NCBI GenBank assembly: GCA_030044455.1
Contig: JASHVU010000307.1
Span: 1-6,813, forward strand
Direction of reading: 5' to 3'
Length of the DNA: 6,813 nucleotides
From: Acidobacteriaceae bacterium
GTDB lineage: Bacteria > Acidobacteriota > Terriglobia > Terriglobales > Acidobacteriaceae
The first letter of the stretch is position 1. Each line of letters begins with the position of its first letter. The position numbers and the translations under genes are program-made. The notes beneath the pieces were generated by a model. It did no database searches. It saw only the letters and a list, made by a program, of their open reading frames with translations, and was not told the origin of the DNA. This document shows, in pieces, positions 1-5,578 of the stretch.

Positions 1-119
1 ACTTTGTTGCAGCGGGCGCCAACGCGCAGGGACAATCGGTGTTCGCCGTCACTCTCGACGAACACAATCGCGAAGTAGCCAGCTACCGCCGCGCCTTGAA
101 GAAGACAGGTGGAAAATGA
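1..119 (+). CDS. C-terminal fragment of an unidentified gene
   Basis: An open frame with codons starting at base 3 runs from the window edge to a TGA at 117-119, giving about 38 residues that end in ASYRRALKKTGGK. The start lies outside the window. The tail is small-residue rich at first, then charged and basic, and I recognise no domain in it. Support for a real gene comes from its TGA overlapping the ATG of the following lipoprotein gene (ATGA at 116-119), a classic translational-coupling arrangement, and from the absence of stops. The coupling suggests a functional link to the lipoprotein, but the role cannot be inferred from this fragment. Confidence 0.6.
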   Translation, partial: FVAAGANAQGQSVFAVTLDEHNREVASYRRALKKTGGK

Positions 120-1000
120 GGGCGCGCCGCGCACTCTCCGCCTGCGGACTGACCCTGCCTGTAATGCTGGCCGGCTGCTCGCTGCTGCCAACAACCCGCC
201 ATTTGCCCGTGCCGAAGGCGCCGGCCATTGTGAAAGACGCAACCGCGAAGGAGTTGGTTGAAGAAATCAACAAGCGATGGGAAGCCCTGAATACGCTGAC
301 GGCAACGGTGGAGATCCAGGCCACGGAGTTGAAAACGGACACAGGTCTCGAAAAAGACTTCCCCAGCTGCCGGGGATACATTGTGTTGCGCAAGCCCGAC
401 ATGCTGCGCGTAGCCGGGACTTACTTCGGGGCGCGAGTCTTCGACATGGCCAGCGACGGACAACACTTCACACTGGTGATTCCACATCAGAACCTGGCCA
501 TCGAGGGCTCAAACTCGGTGAAGCAGAAATCCGAGAACCAGATGCTGAACCTGCGACCGGATTTCTTTCTGGACTCGATACTGGTGCGCGACCTCAATCC
601 TGAAGACGAGTTCATAAGGACCGCAGATACGGTAACGGTGGAGGACGCGGCGAAGAAGCATTTGTACTCGGTTCCGGAGTACGTGCTAAGCGTAGTGCGC
701 CACAAGCCGAATAGCCAGGAGTTGACACTGACGCGCACAATCACCTTCCATCGCGACGATCTTTTGCCTTATGGTCAAGAAATTTACGACAGCAACGGAA
801 ACCTGGAAACGGAGGTGACTTACGGCGACTACGCGAGTTTCAGCGCCGGACAGTATCCCTCCAAAGTGACGATCAAGCGCCCGCTCGAAGGCATTCAGCT
901 TGTGCTGACGGTAGATAGGGTCCAAGAGAATGTCGACCTTCCGGCCGACGAATTCGAAGTGCAGATCCCGGCCGGGACAAAGATCCAGAATCTGAAGTAG
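116..1000 (+). CDS. Predicted outer-membrane lipoprotein, LolA/DUF4292-like
   Basis: The 294-residue product starts with a basic N-terminus (MRARR), a short hydrophobic stretch and a lipobox LAGC with the lipidated Cys at residue 21, so it should be a lipoprotein. The next residues are Ser-Leu rather than Asp, which fits outer-membrane sorting. Residues about 40-75 form a helix (ELVEEINKRWEALNTLTATVEI) followed by alternating beta-type segments (GYIVLRKPDMLRV, ARVFDMASDGQHFTLVIP, TRTITFHRDDLLPYGQEIYD, YPSKVTIKRP). This is the pattern of LolA/LppX-like or DUF4292 proteins, which have an open beta-barrel that binds lipid or lipoprotein chains. The ATG at 116 is preceded by AGGTGG (107-112) and overlaps the upstream stop, so the start is well supported. 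Family assignment rests on overall pattern and not on a specific motif. A general outer-membrane-biogenesis lipoprotein is the safe call. Confidence 0.75.
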   Translation: MRARRALSACGLTLPVMLAGCSLLPTTRHLPVPKAPAIVKDATAKELVEEINKRWEALNTLTATVEIQATELKTDTGLEKDFPSCRGYIVLRKPDMLRVAGTYFGARVFDMASDGQHFTLVIPHQNLAIEGSNSVKQKSENQMLNLRPDFFLDSILVRDLNPEDEFIRTADTVTVEDAAKKHLYSVPEYVLSVVRHKPNSQELTLTRTITFHRDDLLPYGQEIYDSNGNLETEVTYGDYASFSAGQYPSKVTIKRPLEGIQLVLTVDRVQENVDLPADEFEVQIPAGTKIQNLK

Positions 1001-1013
1001 TGATCGCCTCACC

Positions 1014-1889
1014 CTACTGTTGCGGCGCCGGCGGAGGTCCTTGCGAAAGCGGTTGACGCGGCATCCCGCCGCTTCCCGGGGGCGGCGGCGCTCCCATGCT
1101 GTTCACCGCGGTTGCGGTAAACACACCATCTTTCACTGCGCCTTCAGCGCGCACCATGTCGCCCACCTGAATATCGGCAAGGGTAATGGGATCGCGGCGC
1201 TGGCGGAAGGTCGTATTCTCATCGGCGACGAAACTGTGCGGTGCGTTGTCGACTGAGCCGGTAACCGTCACCTTCACTCCATCGATGGCGGTGACCCTGC
1301 CCATCAGCCAGGTCTTGCCGAAATTGGCATTCATTTCGCGGATCTGAGCCACGCGCTCGGGGTCAAGCTGCACGATAAACGTTGCGGGCACTGACTTCGC
1401 GGTTTCGTCGACTTGGCCGCGCACCTGGATGACATCGCCCGCTTTTATGTCAGCGGGCTTGAGCTGCTGGGGTGGATTACCGCCCCTGCCTCGTCCCTGC
1501 CATCCACCCTGCCCGCCGCCATTGCCTTGGCCAGCACCGTTGCCTTGCCCGTCGCCGTTGCCCTGGCCGCCCTCGCGGCGCACATAGGCAGGCATTTTTA
1601 GGATTCGTGTGTCGGTGGTGAAATGTACGGTATACACTTCGCCGGCATCGGTCTTGATGGTGTATTGGTCGGCTGCGGCTGCAGTCACAGTACCCATCAG
1701 GCCGCCGCCCATCATGCCGCCAAACCCGCCGCCACCGCGGCGCTGCCCGTAACCGCCCCCGCCATTTTGACCGCCCCCGTTTTGGCTACCTTGAAGTGGT
1801 GGAGTTGAATCCTGTGACGAAGCGGCCACGGCAGTTGCAGCCGCAAGCACTAACACCGAAACGAAACGGAAACAGGTGTGCATCTTCAT
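1014..1889 (-). CDS. Secreted glycine-rich protein with two DUF5666-like repeats
   Basis: With the chosen start the product has 291 residues. It begins MKMHTCFRFVSVLVLAAATAVAAS, a clear signal peptide (cleavage near residue 23). The open frame extends to a TTG at 1973, but that would put 28 extra residues before the signal peptide. No strong ribosome site marks either ATG (1889 or 1883). After cleavage there is a Gly/Gln/Asn-rich stretch (about 33-64). A first DUF5666-like beta domain (about 66-173) runs from GTVTAAAADQYTIKT to IKAGDVIQVRGQV. It is interrupted at about 106-137 by a Gly-rich insert with three GQGNGx units and an RGRGG end. A second copy (about 196-264) reads MGRVTAIDGVKVTVTG to IQVGDMVRAEGAV, and a Pro/Gly tail closes the protein. 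DUF5666 is a small OB-like domain of unknown function in exported proteins. The gene lies 90 bases downstream of the TPR gene on the same strand and is probably co-transcribed with it. Confidence 0.8.
   Translation of the reverse strand: MKMHTCFRFVSVLVLAAATAVAASSQDSTPPLQGSQNGGGQNGGGGYGQRRGGGGFGGMMGGGLMGTVTAAAADQYTIKTDAGEVYTVHFTTDTRILKMPAYVRREGGQGNGDGQGNGAGQGNGGGQGGWQGRGRGGNPPQQLKPADIKAGDVIQVRGQVDETAKSVPATFIVQLDPERVAQIREMNANFGKTWLMGRVTAIDGVKVTVTGSVDNAPHSFVADENTTFRQRRDPITLADIQVGDMVRAEGAVKDGVFTATAVNSMGAPPPPGSGGMPRQPLSQGPPPAPQQ
1515..1568 (-). repeat. 18-base tandem repeat, three units, coding for GQGNGx
   Basis: Three consecutive 18-base units encode GQGNGD, GQGNGA and GQGNGG in the insert of the first DUF5666-like domain. 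The units are recognisably alike at DNA level but not identical, so this is an aged in-frame minisatellite. The unit length is a multiple of three, so copy-number change would alter the length of the Gly-rich loop without breaking the frame. Confidence 0.7.
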
Positions 1890-1979
1890 GATGAGATAGA
1901 CGGGTTTAGCGCGCAATTGGACGACCGACTGTTGGACGGCCTTGGTGGACGGCGAGCCGGACCCGGCGCGCAAATATTC

Positions 1980-2879
1980 TCAGCGGGCTTGCTCGGGTTT
2001 GGCGTTGGTTTGTGATGCCAGCAACTGTTTGAAGTCAGGATTGTCGCGTAGGCTGGCGAAGGCCACGTCAGAAGCGACCTTTTTGGGGTTGGTAAAGCCT
2101 TCGTCAATGGCCATGCGGAGATATTGCAGAGCGCAATCGGTTTGCCCCAGGCGGACGCAGCCCAGCGCCATGTAATAGTTCATGGCGCCGCGTTCGGCTA
2201 TGGACGAGGGATTCTGCACCTGCGGGGTGCCATGGTCTTCAAAAATCTGCGGATCGAGAGTTAGCGCCTGCTGATAAGCATCCCACCCACGCTTGTATTT
2301 GCGCTGAGCCAGCAGATTGGTGCCCAGATTCTTGTAGACCAAAGCCGAATGCGCATTGACCTTGAGTGCCTTGCGGTAGAGATGTTCGGCCTCGGAGTAT
2401 TGCTTCTGCGAGTCATAAACTGTGGCCAGGTTGTTGATAACATCTGCGTTATGGGAATCGAGCTTGAGCGACTCGCGATAGCAGTGGGTGGCCTCGCGAA
2501 CATTAAACATCATTTGGTAGGCGATCCCCATCTTGTTCCAGATCACCGCGGACCGCGGCGCTTTTTGGTAGGCGGCAATGGCTGCCTGGTACCTCTGGTG
2601 CATGGTAAGCGAGTCACCCAGATCCTCAGGAGTTGGAGGGGGCAGGGGTGCCTTCACAACGGGGGTCGCGGCAGCAGCCGGTGCCTGAACGGAAGATGGA
2701 GCGGTAGTGGACGCCGGCGCCTGTGCGGGCGCTTGAGCAGGAGGTGTGGCCTGAACCTGAATGGAATCAGTGGCTGAAATCGGCGCTGCAGCCTCGACGG
2801 TTGATGGTTGCTGAGCTGTCAGGAAGGCGGTCGTCAGCCCCGGAACGAGGAGAACAAAATAAACTAACGTCCTAGTCAT
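1980..2879 (-). CDS. Secreted TPR-repeat protein with Pro/Ala-rich linker
   Basis: The 299-residue product starts MTRTLVYFVLLVPGLTTAFLTAQQ, a signal peptide with probable cleavage after TA near residue 22. An open frame extends 25 residues further upstream, but AGGAGG (2884-2889) four bases before the ATG at 2879 fixes this start. A low-complexity Pro/Ala/Gln linker (about 27-84) holds QAPAQAP repeats. It is followed by TPR helices: a partial unit at about 85-112, then units at about 113-144 (VIWNKMGIAYQMMFNVREATHCYRESLKLD), 147-176 (VINNLATVYDSQKQYSEAEHLYRKALKVN), 181-210 (VYKNLGTNLLAQRKYKRGWDAYQQALTLDP) and about 232-262 (GAMNYYMALGCVRLGQTDCALQYLRMAID). TPR arrays are protein-interaction scaffolds, so a periplasmic or surface assembly role is likely, but the partner is unknown. 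It is the first gene of a probable two-gene unit with the DUF5666 gene. The downstream neighbour is the obvious candidate partner, though this is inference. Confidence 0.88.
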   Translation of the reverse strand: MTRTLVYFVLLVPGLTTAFLTAQQPSTVEAAAPISATDSIQVQATPPAQAPAQAPASTTAPSSVQAPAAAATPVVKAPLPPPTPEDLGDSLTMHQRYQAAIAAYQKAPRSAVIWNKMGIAYQMMFNVREATHCYRESLKLDSHNADVINNLATVYDSQKQYSEAEHLYRKALKVNAHSALVYKNLGTNLLAQRKYKRGWDAYQQALTLDPQIFEDHGTPQVQNPSSIAERGAMNYYMALGCVRLGQTDCALQYLRMAIDEGFTNPKKVASDVAFASLRDNPDFKQLLASQTNAKPEQAR

Positions 2880-2882
2880 ATT

Positions 2883-2889
2883 CCCTCCT
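2883..2889 (-). promoter_or_regulatory. Strong ribosome binding site of the TPR gene
   Basis: On the minus strand the sequence reads AGGAGGG, followed by AAT and the ATG at 2879. This near-perfect anti-16S match decides the start of the TPR gene in favour of the signal-peptide form over the longer open frame beginning at 2954. Confidence 0.85.
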
Positions 2890-2930
2890 GGCTTTGCCAG
2901 TTCGCAAAGTAGGCGGAACGCATCGAAAAT

Positions 2931-2966
2931 ACGGATGCCCATCGGCTGCGGCACGGATGCCCGTCG
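2931..2966. repeat. 14-base direct repeat pair, candidate operator
   Basis: ACGGATGCCCATCG at 2931-2944 recurs as ACGGATGCCCGTCG at 2953-2966, 13 of 14 bases identical. The start-to-start spacing is 22 bases, about two helical turns. The pair lies 52 to 87 bases upstream of the TPR start codon in a non-coding divergent intergenic region. Two same-face sites of this sort are typical of a dimeric or cooperative regulator. A chance duplication cannot be excluded. Confidence 0.45.
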
Positions 2967-2995
2967 ATAGCAATTAAAGCACTATTCATAATCAA
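2967..2995 (-). promoter_or_regulatory. Weak candidate promoter for the TPR-DUF5666 pair
   Basis: On the minus strand TTGATT (2995-2990) is followed after 17 bases by TGCTAT (2972-2967), a moderate -35 and a poor -10 match in a locally AT-rich patch. If real, transcription would begin near 2960, inside the promoter-proximal copy of the 14-base direct repeat, which would suit a repressor site. The match is weak and is supported mainly by position. Confidence 0.25.
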
Positions 2996-3131
2996 TGAAA
3001 AGGCAAATGAGGGTCCATAGCCGATTTCCGACTTTTGTGCAGGCCGGTTCGGACGTTGGTAAACCGAAGATTCAATTCGCATCAACCTGCAGGAGCTACA
3101 CTTTGTTGGACGCGGGAGGGTGAAATTCTAT

Positions 3132-4499
3132 ATGGAGCACGAAGCGAGCAATTCTGCTGTGGCCGTTCCGGAACAGAGCCTGATGGAGAGGCTTCGCGAG
3201 GTGCGGCAGCGCACCCTCGATCTCTGTACTTCGCTCACCGCGGAAGACATGATGGTGCAGTCGTGCCCCGAGGCCTCGCCGGCAAAATGGCATCTAGCCC
3301 ACACTGCATGGTTTTTCGAGTCATTCATCCTGAGCAAGTTCGCGCCCGAGTACCGCGTTTTCAACCCTGATTTTCCGTGGCTCTTCAACAGCTATTACGA
3401 GGGGTTTTCAGCGTTTCCTGAGAAAAAGCTGCGCTCTTCGTTTTCCCGGCCGGGGCTCAATGAGGTTTTTGACTACCGCAAGCACGTCGACGAGTCACTC
3501 AATCGGCTGATGGAGAGTGGAGCGCCGCCGGCCGCGCTCGAGCGCATCGAGCTGGGAGTGAATCACGAGGAGCAGCACCAGGAACTGCTGCTTACCGATA
3601 TGCTGCATGCTTTTTACACCAATCCGCTGAGACCGAAGTACTGGGAACAGGGAACGGGGATCAGGGATCAGAAAAACAGGGAACAGGGATCAGAGATCAG
3701 GGATCAGCCGGCAGCGCTCGGATTTCGGCAGTTCCAAGGTGGATTGTGCGAGATTGGCTTCGCGGGTGAGGGATTCTGTTTTGACAACGAACTGGCCCGC
3801 CATCAGGTTTGGCTGCAGCCGTACGGACTGGCTGACCGGCTGGTGACTTGCGGCGAGTATCTGGAATTTATAGGCGATGGCGGCTACTCGCGGCCGGAGT
3901 TGTGGCTTTCGGCCGGCTGGGCGGCAGTGAAAACGCAGGGCTGGCGGGCGCCACTTTACTGGTGGAAAGAGGACGGCGCAAAAGAAAACGGAGCAGACGA
4001 GGGCGAACGGAGTGTCTTCACCCTGCGTGGTGCTGTGCCTTTGAGCTGGATGATGGATGCACCGGTGAGTCACATCAGCTTTTTTGAAGCCGACGCCTAT
4101 GCGCGCTGGGCGGGGCGCCGGCTGCCATCCGAGGCAGAATGGGAGGTTGCCGCCGAGGGCATCCCGGTCGATGGCAATCTGCTGGATTCCTGGAATCTGA
4201 CGCCTGTCCCTGCCACAAATCTCATCCGAAACGAGAACGGTGCGAAGCACCAAAACGAGAATGGTGCGAAGCACTACGGGGATTGTTGGGTGTGGACAGG
4301 GAGTGCATACCTACCCTATCCCGGGTTCAGGCCGCTGGAGGGTGCACTGGGCGAGTACAACGGTAAATTCATGAGCGGACAGATGGTCTTGCGCGGCGGC
4401 AGCTGCGTCACGCCGAAGAAGCACATCCGGGCAAGCTATCGCAATTTCTTTGCCCCCGAGACGCGCTGGCAGTTTTCCGGAATAAGATTAGCGTCCTGA
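3132..4499 (+). CDS. egtB: EgtB, hercynine oxygenase (ergothioneine sulfoxide synthase), probably type II
   Basis: This nonheme iron enzyme couples hercynine to a thiol substrate with O2, forming the sulfoxide precursor of ergothioneine in the cytoplasm. The 455-residue product has a DinB_2 domain (about 20-165) with WHLAHT and NHEEQHQE, giving the iron triad His57, His145 and His149. A formylglycine-generating-enzyme-type domain follows (about 200-453) with FCFDNE, LPSEAEWEVAA, AYLPYPGFRP, LRGGSC and RWQFSGIRLA. The family and length are normal apart from repeat-derived inserts at residues 171-192 and 366-381. NSYYEG places Tyr88-Tyr89 where, from memory, the Chloracidobacterium type II enzyme has its active-site Tyr pair. 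This points to cysteine rather than gamma-glutamylcysteine as substrate (inference). The ATG at 3132 is preferred because GGGAGG lies 12 bases upstream; a GTG at 3120 abuts that site and is less likely. egtD follows after 28 bases. WVWT at 386-389 departs from the WEWT/WQWT usual for the family as I recall it. Confidence 0.95.
   Translation: MEHEASNSAVAVPEQSLMERLREVRQRTLDLCTSLTAEDMMVQSCPEASPAKWHLAHTAWFFESFILSKFAPEYRVFNPDFPWLFNSYYEGFSAFPEKKLRSSFSRPGLNEVFDYRKHVDESLNRLMESGAPPAALERIELGVNHEEQHQELLLTDMLHAFYTNPLRPKYWEQGTGIRDQKNREQGSEIRDQPAALGFRQFQGGLCEIGFAGEGFCFDNELARHQVWLQPYGLADRLVTCGEYLEFIGDGGYSRPELWLSAGWAAVKTQGWRAPLYWWKEDGAKENGADEGERSVFTLRGAVPLSWMMDAPVSHISFFEADAYARWAGRRLPSEAEWEVAAEGIPVDGNLLDSWNLTPVPATNLIRNENGAKHQNENGAKHYGDCWVWTGSAYLPYPGFRPLEGALGEYNGKFMSGQMVLRGGSCVTPKKHIRASYRNFFAPETRWQFSGIRLAS
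3643..3706 (+). repeat. Heptanucleotide tandem array (GGGAWCA)n inside egtB
   Basis: Nine units lie head to tail: GGGAACA, GGGAACG, GGGATCA, GGGATCA, an 8-base GAAAAACA, GGGAACA, GGGATCA, GAGATCA and GGGATCA. They encode residues 171-192 of EgtB, which include EQGTGIRDQ and EQGSEIRDQ, in the linker between the two domains. Because seven is not a multiple of three, gain or loss of one or two units would shift the egtB frame. The total of 64 bases, with the one 8-base unit, keeps it open here. Confidence 0.9.
4227..4274 (+). repeat. 24-base tandem duplication inside egtB with small palindromes
   Basis: Two adjacent 24-base units (4227-4250 and 4251-4274) differ at two positions and encode RNENGAKH and QNENGAKH, residues 366-381 of EgtB. 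Each contains GTGCGAAGCAC, a short inverted repeat (arms GTGC/GCAC around GAA), extended to GGTGC/GCACC in the first unit. The insert sits just before the conserved YGD-W-WT-SAYLPYPGF segment and is presumably a surface loop. Confidence 0.88.
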
Positions 4500-4527
4500 A
4501 TACGAATTCCGCATCCAAGGGACAATC

Positions 4528-5514
4528 ATGAGTCTCGCAGCTTCCCCTGCAGCTCCCCTTCAAATCGACGAACAACTGGCGAGGGTCGCCCAAAGCGGAT
4601 TGGCTTCGCGCCCCAAAACGCTGCCGCCGTGGCTCTTTTACGATGAGGCGGGCTCGGAGCTTTTCGAGCAGATCACCGAACTGCCCGAGTACTACCTGAC
4701 GCGGACGGAGCGTTCCATCTTCGAGCGCCACGCCAGCGAGATGGTTCGACTGGCGGCCGGGGGTAGCCGGCTGCGGTTTACCGAGCTTGGTGCGGGTTCG
4801 GCAGAGAAGACGCACGTGCTGATGAAGGCGGCTTTGGCGCTGCAGAACCAGCTGGTCTTTGAGGCCGTCGACGTCTCTGCTACTGCGCTGCTGGTGGCGC
4901 AGGCTCGGATCGAGCGCGAGATTCCGGGAGTGCATGCCGCGCTGCTTGAGATGGACTACACTAACGGATTTGAGCTCGAGGCCTGCGATCGAGGCGAGCG
5001 GCGACTTGTGCTCTACATCGGATCGAGTATTGGCAATTTTGAGCCGGAAGAGTCGGCAAGGATATTGCACAAGGTACGCAGGCAGCTCGACCCGGGAGAC
5101 GGGCTTTTGCTGGGCGTGGACCTGGTGAAGGACAAGTCAGCACTGCAGGCGGCGTACGACGATGCGGCAGGAGTGACCGCAGCCTTCAACAAAAACATGC
5201 TGGTACGAATGAACCGGGAGCTGGCTGCGGACTTCGATCTTGACCGATTCCTCCATCGGGCGCTTTGGAACAACACGATGTCACGAATGGAGATGCATTT
5301 GGAGAGCTGCGTCGACCAGTGCGTGCGTTTTGCGGCGCTCGATTGGGAGGTTGAGTTCGCTGCGGGCGAGTCCATCCATACCGAGAACAGCTACAAGTAC
5401 CGGCCCGGCGACGCAGAGGCGATGCTAGCCGCGGAGGGTTTTGCCTGTGCCGGAACATGGACGGACGAACGGGGATGGTTTGAGGTGGTTTTAGGACAAG
5501 CCAGTAGCCGATAG
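4528..5514 (+). CDS. egtD: EgtD, L-histidine N-alpha-methyltransferase
   Basis: This SAM-dependent enzyme trimethylates the histidine alpha-amino group to give hercynine, the first step of ergothioneine synthesis in the cytoplasm. The 328-residue product matches the usual EgtD length. It shows the family opening [29 protein letters not shown] (about 32-61), the SAM-binding [10 protein letters not shown] (86-95), [11 protein letters not shown] (163-173) and GVDLVKD (196-202). It also shows [15 protein letters not shown] (209-223) and HTENSYKY (284-291). By motif alignment with the mycobacterial enzyme, Asn170, Tyr210, Glu286 and Ser288 fall at the histidine-binding positions, so the active site looks intact. 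The ATG at 4528 is preceded by AAGGGA (4517-4522) with good spacing. It lies 28 bases after egtB and is almost certainly co-transcribed with it. The last residues (QASSR) and the stop fall in a degenerate heptamer repeat, suggesting the original C-terminus was replaced. Confidence 0.96.
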   Translation: [328 protein letters not shown]

Positions 5515-5534
5515 GGATTGGCCAATAGAAGACA
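5500..5534 (+). repeat. Degenerate heptamer run across the egtD stop codon
   Basis: Read from 5500 in steps of seven: GCCAGTA, GCCGATA, GGGATTG, GCCAATA, GAAGACA. Three of five units fit GCCRRTA closely. The first two units encode the last residues of EgtD, and the TAG stop (5512-5514) spans the second and third units. The run is short and degenerate, so period 7 is suggestive but not certain. Confidence 0.5.
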
Positions 5535-5547
5535 GCAAGCGCGGCCC

Positions 5548-5573
5548 CTCTACAGGCTGTTCTCTACAGGCTG
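5548..5573. repeat. 14-base tandem repeat between egtD and the GH27 gene
   Basis: CTCTACAGGCTG at 5548-5559 recurs exactly at 5562-5573 with a period of 14 bases, twice seven. It fills much of the 64-base gap between the convergent egtD and GH27 genes and ends five bases before the GH27 stop codon. It does not form a terminator-like hairpin with a T-run. Confidence 0.75.
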
Positions 5574-5578
5574 CTCCA

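Larger units (their letters stand above)
2880..3131. other. Divergent intergenic region between the TPR gene and egtB
   Basis: These 252 bases separate two divergently transcribed units and must hold both promoters. Visible elements are the TPR ribosome site, the 14-base direct repeat pair and the AT-rich patch at about 2970-3005 with a weak minus-strand promoter. GGGAGG at 3114-3119, 12 bases before the egtB ATG, serves as its ribosome site at a slightly long spacing. I find no convincing sigma-70 promoter for egtB, no RNA gene and no terminator. Short frames crossing the region have no plausible product. Confidence 0.6.

Noticed and set aside
1890..1973. TTG start at 1973 for the DUF5666 protein
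   Set aside because: It would place 28 residues ahead of an otherwise perfect signal peptide, and the initiator would be a rare codon without a strong ribosome site.
3048..3068. Inverted repeat TTCGG/CCGAA upstream of egtB
   Set aside because: A five-base stem with an 11-base loop and no T-run is expected by chance and supports neither a terminator nor a riboswitch.
3076..3102. Possible egtB promoter TTCGCA / TACACT
   Set aside because: The spacer is only 15 bases and both boxes match poorly, so I do not list it as a feature.
3120..3131. GTG start at 3120 for EgtB
   Set aside because: The only good Shine-Dalgarno-like sequence abuts or overlaps this GTG, leaving no spacing; the ATG at 3132 is better placed.
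3643..3706. CRISPR-like array
   Set aside because: The units are contiguous 7-mers without unique spacers and lie inside a coding region.
3690..4274. Long minus-strand open frame (194 residues) opposite egtB
   Set aside because: It lies wholly antisense to the well-supported EgtB domain, has no recognisable motifs, and is expected in GC-rich coding DNA.
4408..5070. 220-residue minus-strand open frame spanning the egtB-egtD junction
   Set aside because: It is antisense to two clear enzymes, Arg/Leu/Gln-rich without domain pattern, and its sequence mirrors codon bias of the opposite strand.
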